40,526 nucleotides of DNA from CAYRIF01 sp964424205 (GTDB taxonomy: Bacteria; Bacteroidota; Bacteroidia; Cytophagales; Cyclobacteriaceae). Below are positions 31,206 through 40,526 of the stretch, in pieces; position 1 is the stretch's first letter; every line of letters starts with the position of its first letter. The stretch lies in contig CAYRIF010000001.1 in assembly GCA_964424205.1 (NCBI GenBank), positions 1 to 40,526 of the forward strand, in the 5' to 3' direction. Made by a program: the position numbers and the translations under genes. Below the pieces are notes generated by a model. It was not told the origin of the DNA. It saw only the letters and a list, made by a program, of their open reading frames with translations, and made no database searches.

Positions 31206-33527
31206 TTATAATGCCTCCAAATCCACAATCTTAATTTCCACCCTTCTTGCCGCTTCTTTAGATAATTGCTGTTCCTCACTGGTTTCACCGTATCCTCTGG
31301 CGACTATTCTTCTTCGAACCACGCTATTTTTATTAAAATAGTTAAGTACAGCAATGGCCCTTTTATCAGATAGTTTCTTGTTATCATCTGCATCTCCATC
31401 GGCAGAGGCATAACCTGAAATTTCAATTCCAAGTCTATCATGCTTTTTAAGCACTGCAATTAGTTTATCCAATTTGGTTTCATACTTTAGATGAAAATCA
31501 CTCCTATTAGCATCAAAATATACGATAGCTGATAATTTCAACTCCTCAGAAGTGAATTTAGCCTTTTCTTTTGGTTTTACTTTCTTTTGTTCTTTGGCTA
31601 GTTCAGCGGCATAAATAGTTGGCAAAGAGAATATACTTTCGCCATCAACCATTTTTTCTTCAAATTTACTTTTATCCGTTTCATCATAGTAATAAATTCT
31701 TGTGGCGGATTCTATTTTCTTATTCTCTTCTGAAAAATCTACAGCATCTAGCGGATTAGTGGTGTACATTAAATCAAGCAGGTAATTCAGTGCTTCTGTA
31801 TCATTAGCACCAATAATGCCCTCCATCATATCATATAAATCAAGACTATCTCCGTGTACAAGTTTTGCCTCTTTTACTTTTTGAGGACCACTTATCTCCC
31901 CTGCCTTTGTATCATAAAAGGCATTATTTATCTCTATTTTCTGACCTACTGTCACGCCAAATTGTTTAATTGGCGAAAGATATATTTTTTGATACAGCTC
32001 ATAAAAATATGTCTGGTTTGGCACACTAATGTTAATGGTATATGGCAAATATCCATCAGATTCAATAATCATATCGTAGCTTTTTCCTGGCGGAAAAATC
32101 ATTAGATAATCTCCAGTTTCAGTATTTGGATTATAAATATATTCTACTTTCTCTTTAGTTTCAGTATTTACTACTTTAATCACAGTGGGTACAGGTTTAA
32201 GTGTTTCTCTATCCAAAATCCTGCCCTTCACCAGTGTAATAGGAATATTTCTTTCAGATTCAGGCATATTAATAAAGTACACATCCTGTCCTCCTTTTCC
32301 CCCTAGTCTGTCTGAGGAGAAATATCCAATATTCCCATCTGCAGTCAGGGTGAAATAATTATCATTTGCAGTAGTATTAATTGGGTAACCCATATTTATC
32401 GGCTCAATCCATTTTTCACCTATTAACGCTGTCTTAAAAATATCGTTTCCTCCAATTGACTTTTTTCCATTGGATGTAAAAAACAAGGTACGTTTGTCAG
32501 GATGAATAAATGGTGCATCCTCGTTAAATTTTGTATTAACATCCTTTCCTAAATTCTGAGGTCTCCCCCATAATCCTTTAGCTGTTTTTTCAGATTTATA
32601 AATATCTAATCCACCATAGCCACCTGACCTGTTACTTGCAAAGTATAGCGTTTTTCCATCAGGAGTAATGCTTGCGGTACTTTCAAGGTAATCACTATTC
32701 ACACCTCTAGGCAGTGGCACAGGATCTGACCATTCTTTCTCCCCTTCCCTTTTGATGGTATATAAGCTGCCTGTATTATTTGTAGAACCTATAAAAATAA
32801 GCATGGTTTGTCCGTCCGGAGAAATCCCCGCAGTCCCCACGTTAAATTCAGATTTAATGGGAAGTTTCTCTGGTTTAGACCATCCACCCCCTATTGTGCT
32901 GTACGCCACATGTATTTCTTCATAGTAATCTTGATTTGTTTTTAATTTATCCTTGTTAGGCTTTAAAGCGGTGTATGCCATCACACTTTGGTCAGTAGCC
33001 ACTACCGGGTTATATTCCGAGTATTCCGAGTTAATGCCTACACCAATACTGTGTACCTTAATATCCTTTGGTTTTGACATTATTTCTAAAGCATTTTTAT
33101 ACGTTGCCATTTCGGCGTCTATTTTTTTTAATGTTCTTTTATCATGGGCGGGTACTGTTGCCTTAAATTTTTGCATCATTGCCATCGCTTTTTTCACCTT
33201 TCCAGTCTTGTGATACATTTTGGCAAGTGGGATATTCGACCTTCCATCCTTATTTGACTTCTCTAAATACGGAATTGATTTTATTTGATCAGAAAGATCT
33301 GTCGTGTAAAAATAGCACGTACCAAGTTCAAAGTCTACGGCTCGTTTTTCACCACTTTTTTCAACTTGCTGGTAGAGTGGCAGCGCTTTTTTATAATTTC
33401 TTGCTTGAAAAAACTGATCCGCTTTCTTCAATACTTTATCAATGTTGACTTTCTTTTGTGCGGTAGCAGGTTGGAATATTGCAATGCAAATAAATACCAT
33501 GATTGCTAGAATACTTTTATGCTTCAT
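31206..33527 (-). CDS. OmpA-family protein with TPR and PD40 repeats, 773 aa
   Basis: A signal peptide ends near ATAQ (residue 24). Residues about 25-150 are TPR-like; about 160-400 are WD40-like PD40 repeats (SPDGQTMLIFIGSTNNTGSL, TPDGKTLYFASNRSGGYGG, HPDKRTLFFTSNGKKSIGG). A beta-sandwich (carboxypeptidase-regulatory-like) follows at about 420-500. The C-terminal OmpA peptidoglycan-binding domain starts near 655 (IVYFDANRSDFHL, then SGYASADGDADDNKKLSDKR). Proteins of this build are often found beside PorP/SprF in type IX secretion/gliding loci, probably tethering the barrel to peptidoglycan. It follows PorP/SprF by 161 nt on the same strand. Confidence 0.9.
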   Translation of the reverse strand: MKHKSILAIMVFICIAIFQPATAQKKVNIDKVLKKADQFFQARNYKKALPLYQQVEKSGEKRAVDFELGTCYFYTTDLSDQIKSIPYLEKSNKDGRSNIPLAKMYHKTGKVKKAMAMMQKFKATVPAHDKRTLKKIDAEMATYKNALEIMSKPKDIKVHSIGVGINSEYSEYNPVVATDQSVMAYTALKPNKDKLKTNQDYYEEIHVAYSTIGGGWSKPEKLPIKSEFNVGTAGISPDGQTMLIFIGSTNNTGSLYTIKREGEKEWSDPVPLPRGVNSDYLESTASITPDGKTLYFASNRSGGYGGLDIYKSEKTAKGLWGRPQNLGKDVNTKFNEDAPFIHPDKRTLFFTSNGKKSIGGNDIFKTALIGEKWIEPINMGYPINTTANDNYFTLTADGNIGYFSSDRLGGKGGQDVYFINMPESERNIPITLVKGRILDRETLKPVPTVIKVVNTETKEKVEYIYNPNTETGDYLMIFPPGKSYDMIIESDGYLPYTINISVPNQTYFYELYQKIYLSPIKQFGVTVGQKIEINNAFYDTKAGEISGPQKVKEAKLVHGDSLDLYDMMEGIIGANDTEALNYLLDLMYTTNPLDAVDFSEENKKIESATRIYYYDETDKSKFEEKMVDGESIFSLPTIYAAELAKEQKKVKPKEKAKFTSEELKLSAIVYFDANRSDFHLKYETKLDKLIAVLKKHDRLGIEISGYASADGDADDNKKLSDKRAIAVLNYFNKNSVVRRRIVARGYGETSEEQQLSKEAARRVEIKIVDLEAL

Positions 33528-33688
33528 CTTGTCTTATCTCATTTATTTTGTGTAAAACTAGCTGAACTACAAGTAAATAGCTGATTATTAACGGCTTGAA
33601 ACTTACATAGTAAGAATTTTATTTTAGTTGTGTTTTCTTAATAATAGTAATATTGTTAACGTTTTAACCCTAAAAATCCTTCCGATAA

Positions 33689-34711
33689 CTAAAAACTAGG
33701 ACAAGGAATTCGCCTCACATTTTTTGGTGGTTTTTCTTTGCCAATACTGAAGTTATACGAAATTGATATTTCATGTGCCCCACCGCTATTAATACCTAAT
33801 CCTGAAAGTGTGTAGTCGAAGCTATAGCCCACATTGAAATCACCTTGGTTAAAGCCAATCAAAAATATAGCAGATTCATTATTAGGAAACCCATCTAATT
33901 TTTTGACTGGTAATCCTCTATAGGTTGCTCCTAAAATCAATGGTTCCAACGTGAAGTACACGCCTAAATCTAATTGATCAAATTTTCCTTGGTGCTTATA
34001 ATGTACGGTTGGTGTGATGCTTCGCTCTCTTCTTGTAGGCACATGACCGCCAGTCATTTTGGTGCTTTTTAATCTTATTTTATAACCTGCATGTGCTGAG
34101 TATTTCCTTGAAAGTCTACTCTCACCCCCAGAAAATGCTTGATCCGGCGTATTCAAATGACTTGCCGAAAATCCTACCCAAAGATTGTGCGAGTATATCA
34201 TGACACCCGCACCCAAATCTAGGTAGCCAATATTCTCTAAACTCAGCCCCTCTCCTGAGGTTGGCAATATCACCTCCCCTGTACTGGGATCAAATTGATC
34301 GCCGAATGTCAATTTATTGAAATCAATATTTCGAATCGTATAACCAGCACTTAACCCTGGGCGAATCGTAATGTTTTCGTTAATATTTAAATGATACGCA
34401 TAACTGAGTGCGACGTTATTAGACCTCAACCCAGCCAACCCTTCTTTGTCGGTATTGACTATTATACCTACGCCACTATTATAATCACTGATAAAATAAT
34501 CAAAATAGGCGGATGCTGTGGTAAATGATGCATCTATTGCCGGCCATTGGTTTCTATAGTTAATACCTACTCGGGCTTGCCCATTGGCACCTGTAAGTGC
34601 CGGGTTCAAATACAGTGGTGCCGCATAGAACTGCGAGAACTGAACATCTTGTGCCCTGGATTTTTGAAATCCAATAGCTAGAAAAATAAAAATGATAATG
34701 TACTTATTCAT
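33689..34711 (-). CDS. PorP/SprF family type IX secretion protein, 340 aa
   Basis: Outer-membrane protein of the PorP/SprF family, which helps export and anchor gliding adhesins. After a signal peptide (cleaved near SRAQ) comes the family opening DVQFSQFYAAPLYLNPALTG, then VGINYRNQWPAIDASFTTAS, and a barrel ending in ISYNFSIGKEK. In Bacteroidota many paralogues sit next to large secreted proteins as specific partners; here it is divergent from the 1736-aa T9SS cargo across a 191-bp gap and cotranscribed or near the OmpA/PD40 gene. Which cargo it serves is inferred from position. Confidence 0.93.
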   Translation of the reverse strand: MNKYIIIFIFLAIGFQKSRAQDVQFSQFYAAPLYLNPALTGANGQARVGINYRNQWPAIDASFTTASAYFDYFISDYNSGVGIIVNTDKEGLAGLRSNNVALSYAYHLNINENITIRPGLSAGYTIRNIDFNKLTFGDQFDPSTGEVILPTSGEGLSLENIGYLDLGAGVMIYSHNLWVGFSASHLNTPDQAFSGGESRLSRKYSAHAGYKIRLKSTKMTGGHVPTRRERSITPTVHYKHQGKFDQLDLGVYFTLEPLILGATYRGLPVKKLDGFPNNESAIFLIGFNQGDFNVGYSFDYTLSGLGINSGGAHEISISYNFSIGKEKPPKNVRRIPCPSF

Positions 34712-34902
34712 TGATTTTAAAGTAGTAACGAAATTTAAAGATAATTAGAATTATATATATTATTTATTAAGCGTAATAAATTCATCAAAATTGTATCAGT
34801 ATAAACGAATTTTTAAACGAATTATTTATAATTTCGTAAATAAGATACACGATACACATCATACATACGTTTACAATTCTTTAGGGTTAATCATTTTATA
34901 CA

Positions 34903-37900
34903 ATGTTAAAACATTTTTATTCAGGTATCAGGTTCATTTTTGGTATTTTAATTCTCCATGTACTATTTTCTCAAAATCTTAACGCTCAGGGGTTTTACGA
35001 GTATAATTGGTATTTTGGCAGCAGCAGTGAAGCCATCATCTTTAATAAATTTGATGATTCACCTTTCGTAGTCAATGACCAAGGACTCCCCTTCGCCAAT
35101 GGTGGCAGTGCAGTAGCGACCGATCCAATCAGTGGGCAACTATTATTCTATTCCGATGGTTTAAATATCTATGATGCCTCACATCAAATCATGGTAAATG
35201 GCGCAGGAGTGGGCGTGGTCAGTAAAAATCAATCGGTTGCCATCAGCCCAGTACCTGGTGCCGTTGACAAATTTTATGTCATTACCAACTCGGCAAATTA
35301 CAATGCAGGTGGTACGGTCAACTACTCCATTGTAGATATGACATTACCAGGAAACTCAACTGGCGGTCCTGCCTTAGGAGCGGTAGAAGCAGCTAATAAA
35401 ACTGTAGCAGCAGGTATCAATGACACTTCTGAAGGGATGATTGTAGTTGCGGGTGGAACACCTACCAAGTTCTGGTTAATCATCCAAGATCAAACGATAG
35501 TCACACATAATATAAGGGCCTATAGCATTGGCGCTGGTGGCTCATTTGTGGAAACTAGCTTTGCAGTCATTCCCTCACAAACATTAGCCGCTAATTTTTC
35601 TTTCAGTGCGGCAGCTGGTAAGATTGCTGTCTCACCACAAGAAGACAACAAAAATATCATCCTGCTCAATTTTGACTTTAATACTGGTGCGATTAGCATG
35701 GATCAGACTATTCTCAATACTTTTGCCAATGATGGTTTTGCTGGTGAAGCGATTTATGATACTGAATGGTCAGCGGATGGCACAAAACTATACATTTCAC
35801 GACATGGCAATGCTGTTGCTCCTTTGCACACAGGCAATCTCTATCAGTATGATTTGAACAATCCTGTGGCACCTGTTTCGTTAATAGGAAATACTATTTA
35901 CAGAAGCTTTGGTCTAAAACTAGCGCCAGATAACAACATATATCATTTATTTCAATCTGCCAATGGCAACCCCATCCAATTAGCACAATTAACCTTTGCG
36001 GATAGCATTGCAGACAGCGTCCAATATTTAATCAACCCACTGGCAGCGACGCAATTTGCAGCGCAACAATTTCCAGAGTTTGCTTACCCACAGGAAAAAA
36101 TGTTGGATCCAATCACTTTTTCCTACTTAGATAGCTGTCAAAACGCTTTGACCAAGTTTTTTCCGCAATTTAGTGATAATCCACAACCACAAAATTTTAA
36201 CTGGGATTTTGGTGATGGTAGTAATTCAACCATGCCAGTACCGACTCATTTATATGATGCCCCTGGTAGCTATACTGTTACCTTGGAGATTCAAACGGAG
36301 GGAGACATCGAAACTTTTAGTTCAGCAGTCCAAATACTTGCCAATAACCTCATGATTAATTTAGGAAATGATACGACCATCTGCCCTGGTGAAACATTAT
36401 TGCTCAATCCAAATCCGCAAGGTGCAAGTGGTGCGTTAACTTACGGTTGGTCCACTACAGAAACTACTGAAACCATTACCATTGATTCGGCAGGTACCTA
36501 TTGGGTGGTCGTCAAAGACGCTGCCACAGGGTGCGATGCTTATGATGCCATTCAGGTAAAAGTATATGGCGATGAAAATCAAACGGCAAACTTCTGGTAT
36601 TTTGGCAATAATGCAGGGATAGATTTTAATCAGATGCCAGCAGTCGCCCTTTCCGACGGTGCACAAACCGCTCCTGAAGGAGTTGCAACCATCTCAGATG
36701 CCAATGGAGATTTACTTTTTTATACCGATGGGCAAACGGTCTATGATAGAAATCATGCCGTCATGGGTAACGGCACAGACATAGGAGGAAACCCTGGATC
36801 CACCCAGTCTAGTATTATTATTCCATTCCCTGCCGATGAAACCATGTTTTATATTTTCACAACAGATGATGTACATGGTGACGGCACTTACAACCTGAAT
36901 TATGCTGTGGTCGATTTGAAAGAAAATGCACCGATAGGATTAGTTGTGAAAAAGAACAAACCACTCTATACCAAAAGCACAGAAAAATTGGCAGCGATTC
37001 TCGGAGGCGGGGGTGCATGGTTGATGAGTCATGAGTTTGGTAATAATACTTTCAGGGCGTACCCTATTGATTCTACAGGTATTGGAAGTCCTGTATTGTC
37101 TGCCATTGGATTGGTGCATAATAGTGCCGTAGCATTAAATGGGCGTGGACAAATGAAATTCTCTGGTGGTAAATTAGCCGTGACCGTCCCAGGAAATCCA
37201 AATTATGTGGAAGTTTTTGATTTTGATTCAAATACAGGAGAAGTCTCCAATCCTTTACAAATTGATTTAATGGAAGCGGCACCAGCCTTTGCCTATGGTG
37301 TTGACTTTTCAGCAGGTGGCACCAAACTATTTGTGACTGTTAATTTGGGAAATGGCAATTCTAAACTAATGGAATATGCCTTTGATTCTTTAAGAACGGA
37401 AGTAGCCTTGATCAGTGTTCCTCCACTAGACGTCGCTGCCTCCTTGGGATCCATTCAAATTGGCCCTGACGGACAAATGTATGTGGCGGTAGATGGTGCG
37501 AGTTCATTAGGCGTGATTAGTCCAAATGAAGACTCCGCCACTGTATCGCCATTTACCGTTGACCAGTTTGCCCTCGCTGGCGGAACAACCAGTGGCTTAG
37601 GATTGCCCAATTTTGTGCAGTCCTTTATCAATCCACCGATGCAACCATCCATGGCGTTCACGCAAGCATGTGTCGGTCAAGAAACTTTATTTTTGGCAAA
37701 CGGAACTTCTGATATCGATGAATATTTGTGGTCATTTGGCGATGGAGGCTCCTCGTCTGAACAAAACCCTACACATACTTATCCTGCAGCTGGCTCCTAT
37801 AACCTTCAATTAAATATTTCTAATCGTTGCGGATTTGATACGACATTGGTAGGTACGGTAGAAGTTTTTGCACCACCTAGCGCTGCTGATACTGCCGTGG

Positions 37901-40113
37901 CAATATGTAATACCGATGTATTGATTTCTGCGACGAGCGACCTTGACCCTACGCTTTCATTTTTCTGGGCAACCACAGGCGAAACCACAAGACAAATTAC
38001 GGTAGCACAGCCAGGTGCTTATGATGTAACCATTGCCAATACCAATGGCTGCGATACCACCGTGACAATCACTGTCGTAGATGGCAGACCAGTCACCGAT
38101 TTAGGCAATGACCAAATTCTTTGTCAAAACGATGTCGTCCCAGATTTGGATGCGCAAAATCCTGGCGCAGCATTTATATGGAGAAAGGATGGCGTAGATC
38201 TAGGAAATAATAGCAGACAACAACCCATAGACACCTCAGTACCAGGAAATTTTCAATACATCGTTTCTGTTACAGATCCCATTACTTTTTGCGAACGACT
38301 AGATACTGTGAATGTGTTGATTAATCCTGAGCCGAACGTCACTGTCACACCTACCAATACCACTGGATGTGGATTGTCAGATGGCACCATTTCATTTGCA
38401 CCAATTGGACTTCCTTCCACTTATTCCTATACAGTAACTGGTCCTCAAAATGCCAATGGTTCCAACGTCAATGGTCCAAGAACGATTCCAAGCCTTCAAG
38501 CAGGCACTTATTTAGTAACGGTCGTAGATGACCTCACAGGATGCGTCAATAATATTGGAAGCATTGTCATAGAAGATGGCGCACCAGACTTTACCATTAC
38601 AGGTACGCCCATGGTGCCAGATGATTGCTCAGGCAACGGAACAGTAACCATTGATTTGAGTACTGCTTTGGCATATCCTATCACCTACAAGGTATTTGAT
38701 GACTTGGGAGTAGAAATTCAAAATGGTGTGAAAAATGCACCTGACGCTGGGAACGGATTCGTCGTTACAAATCTTGCCGAAGGAAACTATACTTTTGAAG
38801 TAACCAGTACAGGAGGTTGTGTACAAACAGCCATACAAAATGTGACCAAACCGGCAGAGTTAGTATTCAGCATTAGTGGACCAACGGACGTTTGTGGAAG
38901 TGGGCAATTACAAATATTAGATAATTTAGGAAACCTTAACGGTAACCTATCAGCCATTTGGAGCACCAATACTGGAAATATCCAAGGCCCAGTAAACCAG
39001 TTAATAATAAATGTAGATCAAATAGGCACACATAAATATTATGTGACCGTTTCTGATAATCTTGGTTTGCTTTGCCCAGCCAAAGATTCGATTGAAGTTA
39101 CCGTACAAGAAGAATTGAAAGTAGGATTCAGAACCACAGGTGATGTCTGTGATGGTCGAATAGCATTGACAGCATTTGTAAAAAATCCACTCCCTGGCGA
39201 ATCCTTTACATTTGATTGGGCAGACGGATCGCTTCCAGATATTCAGACCGTTATTTTAACGAACGATGTGCCTCCGGCTGCAAAGAATTATGGCGTAACG
39301 GTAAGAGGAAATTTAAGAGTCTGCACCAAAGTGGCAGACACCACGGTATTGGTCAAAGAGCCACTAGAAGTAACTGTCATTTCAGAGTTAGCCTGTGGCA
39401 ATGGCAATCCGGTGAGATTAATCGCCAACTCTCCACAGGCAGGTGTTGCCTTTTCATGGGCTTACAAAGGCACGACTTTAGGTTTTGACACCCCTGAAAT
39501 TCTGGTAGTTGATGAAGGGCTATATACCGTATCGGTCGCAAAAGATGGCTGTACCAAAGACGCCTCACTCAACATGACTAGGCTACCATTCCCGCAACCT
39601 ACTTTACCAGAGAAACCGGTGATTTGTGCGCAGGACACTGACCCTGATAAAAACTCCGTAGCACTCGATGGTGGCGATGGGTTTTCTGCGTATCAATGGT
39701 CATTAAACGGCACAGTGGTGGCTACCAGCCAAACCTACACAGCGGTGCAAGAGGGTATTTACATTATAAAGCTAACGGACGGTTTTGGATGTGAAAATGA
39801 ATTTGAAACTGAGGTAGTCGAGGATTGTACGCCTACCATTGCAGCGCCAAATGCTTTCAGTCCGAATGGTAATGGACAAAATGAAACATTCAAAATGTTT
39901 CCAATATTTGTGACCAAATTTGAAATTCAAATTTACAATAGATGGGGTGAGTTAGTCTATCAATCAACCGACAAAAACTTCCAATGGGATGGTACCAAAA
40001 AGGGCAAGGCATTACCGATTGGTACCTATGCTTATGTGGTTCGATTTAGCAGTGAATATGACAAGAGCGGCAGAGAATATGTGCAAAGAGGTGGTGTGAC
40101 CATAGTGAAGTAA
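34903..40113 (+). CDS. PKD-domain surface protein with T9SS C-terminal domain, 1736 aa
   Basis: A large secreted surface protein. An N-terminal signal (about 1-29) precedes a propeller-like module that starts YEYNWYFGSSSEAI near residue 35 and a PKD domain with FNWDFGDGSNSTMP (about 431) and an Ig-like block LGNDTTICPGE (about 487). The same order repeats: ANFWYFGNNAGIDF (about 563), a second propeller-like module, and PKD with YLWSFGDGGSSSEQNP (about 945). Several Ig-like and Cys-containing adhesin blocks follow to about 1640. The end, NAFSPNGNGQNETF then IYNRWGELVYQS and FQWDGTKKG, is the gliding motility-associated (CHU_C) T9SS sorting domain. Divergent from PorP/SprF. The start ATG at 34903 gives a plausible signal; the ligand is unknown. 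Confidence 0.92.
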   Translation: MLKHFYSGIRFIFGILILHVLFSQNLNAQGFYEYNWYFGSSSEAIIFNKFDDSPFVVNDQGLPFANGGSAVATDPISGQLLFYSDGLNIYDASHQIMVNGAGVGVVSKNQSVAISPVPGAVDKFYVITNSANYNAGGTVNYSIVDMTLPGNSTGGPALGAVEAANKTVAAGINDTSEGMIVVAGGTPTKFWLIIQDQTIVTHNIRAYSIGAGGSFVETSFAVIPSQTLAANFSFSAAAGKIAVSPQEDNKNIILLNFDFNTGAISMDQTILNTFANDGFAGEAIYDTEWSADGTKLYISRHGNAVAPLHTGNLYQYDLNNPVAPVSLIGNTIYRSFGLKLAPDNNIYHLFQSANGNPIQLAQLTFADSIADSVQYLINPLAATQFAAQQFPEFAYPQEKMLDPITFSYLDSCQNALTKFFPQFSDNPQPQNFNWDFGDGSNSTMPVPTHLYDAPGSYTVTLEIQTEGDIETFSSAVQILANNLMINLGNDTTICPGETLLLNPNPQGASGALTYGWSTTETTETITIDSAGTYWVVVKDAATGCDAYDAIQVKVYGDENQTANFWYFGNNAGIDFNQMPAVALSDGAQTAPEGVATISDANGDLLFYTDGQTVYDRNHAVMGNGTDIGGNPGSTQSSIIIPFPADETMFYIFTTDDVHGDGTYNLNYAVVDLKENAPIGLVVKKNKPLYTKSTEKLAAILGGGGAWLMSHEFGNNTFRAYPIDSTGIGSPVLSAIGLVHNSAVALNGRGQMKFSGGKLAVTVPGNPNYVEVFDFDSNTGEVSNPLQIDLMEAAPAFAYGVDFSAGGTKLFVTVNLGNGNSKLMEYAFDSLRTEVALISVPPLDVAASLGSIQIGPDGQMYVAVDGASSLGVISPNEDSATVSPFTVDQFALAGGTTSGLGLPNFVQSFINPPMQPSMAFTQACVGQETLFLANGTSDIDEYLWSFGDGGSSSEQNPTHTYPAAGSYNLQLNISNRCGFDTTLVGTVEVFAPPSAADTAVAICNTDVLISATSDLDPTLSFFWATTGETTRQITVAQPGAYDVTIANTNGCDTTVTITVVDGRPVTDLGNDQILCQNDVVPDLDAQNPGAAFIWRKDGVDLGNNSRQQPIDTSVPGNFQYIVSVTDPITFCERLDTVNVLINPEPNVTVTPTNTTGCGLSDGTISFAPIGLPSTYSYTVTGPQNANGSNVNGPRTIPSLQAGTYLVTVVDDLTGCVNNIGSIVIEDGAPDFTITGTPMVPDDCSGNGTVTIDLSTALAYPITYKVFDDLGVEIQNGVKNAPDAGNGFVVTNLAEGNYTFEVTSTGGCVQTAIQNVTKPAELVFSISGPTDVCGSGQLQILDNLGNLNGNLSAIWSTNTGNIQGPVNQLIINVDQIGTHKYYVTVSDNLGLLCPAKDSIEVTVQEELKVGFRTTGDVCDGRIALTAFVKNPLPGESFTFDWADGSLPDIQTVILTNDVPPAAKNYGVTVRGNLRVCTKVADTTVLVKEPLEVTVISELACGNGNPVRLIANSPQAGVAFSWAYKGTTLGFDTPEILVVDEGLYTVSVAKDGCTKDASLNMTRLPFPQPTLPEKPVICAQDTDPDKNSVALDGGDGFSAYQWSLNGTVVATSQTYTAVQEGIYIIKLTDGFGCENEFETEVVEDCTPTIAAPNAFSPNGNGQNETFKMFPIFVTKFEIQIYNRWGELVYQSTDKNFQWDGTKKGKALPIGTYAYVVRFSSEYDKSGREYVQRGGVTIVK

Positions 40114-40226
40114 TTGATGTTTGGAGTTGTAAATGCGATGAGGTTGTATAACTTCTGACAACTATTACAAAGTGGATGATCGGGAAATTGAATAACGAAT
40201 CAATAAAACAATTTAAACCAACAAAT

Positions 40227-40526
40227 ATGAAATTAGGAATATTATCAGTGAGCCTCACTGTCAAAGACATCAACAAGTCAAAAGAGTTTTATGAAACCCT
40301 TGGATTTTCGATATTTGGGGGTGATATCAAGAAGAATTATTTAATTATGAAAAATGAGAATCCCCTTATTGGTTTATTTCAAGGAATGTTTGAAAATAAC
40401 ATCTTGACTTTTAATCCTGGGTGGGATGCAGATTGTAATGTGCTTGAAGGTTTTGATGATGTTCGCGAAATCCAAAAAACAGTAAAAGAAAACTTTTGGA
40501 TAAAAAGAAATTTAACGAGAATTATG
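40227..40526 (+). CDS. VOC/glyoxalase family protein, truncated at window edge
   Basis: Starts MKLGILSVSLTVKDINKSKE then FYETLGFSIFGGD, the standard first beta-alpha unit of the vicinal oxygen chelate fold, followed by NYLIMKNENPLIGLFQGMFE and the second-unit start FNPGW. These proteins are often isomerases, dioxygenases or resistance proteins; no substrate can be given. The window ends within the gene after 100 codons. The last codons (NFWIKRNLTRIM) depart from what is usual after the VREIQ helix, so a frameshift near the end is possible but unproven. Confidence 0.7.
   Translation, partial: MKLGILSVSLTVKDINKSKEFYETLGFSIFGGDIKKNYLIMKNENPLIGLFQGMFENNILTFNPGWDADCNVLEGFDDVREIQKTVKENFWIKRNLTRIM

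Noticed and set aside
40485..40526. Possible frameshift at the end of the VOC gene
   Set aside because: The reading after the VREIQ helix looks unusual, but the window stops too soon to tell a frameshift from a divergent sequence.
1..40526. tRNA, rRNA, integrase or transposase genes
   Set aside because: None seen on either strand; mobility of the 2.6-4.7 kb region therefore rests on repeats and the DUF932-like gene only.

Overview
The window is AT-rich, densely coded DNA from a member of the Bacteroidota. The evidence is a large protein with a gliding-motility-type (type IX secretion) C-terminal domain, PorP/SprF and PorV/PorQ family proteins, an IPExxxVDY family gene, Bacteroidota-style TAnnTTTG promoter boxes, and no purine-rich ribosome binding sites. 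A Cytophagia-like or related gliding/marine lineage is plausible, but I cannot fix the genus.

Layout. (1) 84-6922 is an accessory region bounded by two inverted, diverged copies of one two-gene module: a 55-56 aa lipoprotein, an intrinsic terminator, then a large TPR membrane protein ending in a five-proline tail and ERDN. Between the copies lie a small HTH-like protein, a DUF932-like (phage/plasmid type) protein, an unlisted 35-aa membrane peptide, a rhodanese lipoprotein, and repeat-bearing intergenic DNA. (2) 7012-12703 is cell-envelope material: a PorV/PorQ family protein overlapping a helix-hairpin-helix plus beta-barrel protein, a DUF6089-like outer-membrane protein, and a BamA/TamA-like protein. 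(3) 12844-20178 is core metabolism: lgt, nadE, rnc, fabF and acpP on the minus strand, and an IPExxxVDY gene followed by pyk on the plus strand. (4) 20307-25056 holds a cytosolic rhodanese, a three-gene Bat/VWA operon (minus strand), and a U32-family protein abutting a ferredoxin. (5) 25057-25321 carries a two-unit palindromic tandem repeat. (6) 25322-30865 is a three-gene RND efflux operon (TolC, adaptor, pump). (7) 31003-40113 is a T9SS/gliding cluster: an OmpA/PD40 lipid-envelope protein and PorP/SprF diverge from a 1736-aa PKD protein with a T9SS C-terminal domain. A 48-codon remnant of a TonB-dependent receptor lies behind the OmpA gene. (8) A truncated VOC/glyoxalase gene runs off the right edge.

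How it fits together. Most of the window is ordinary Bacteroidota envelope and housekeeping content. The best candidate for something undescribed is the duplicated lipoprotein-TPR module at the left. Both copies keep the same gene order, the terminator between the genes, a leader stem-loop whose sequence differs but whose pairing is kept, a conserved block before the second gene, and the same odd C-terminal tail. This looks like a membrane-associated sensing or assembly unit without a known output domain; its function is unknown.
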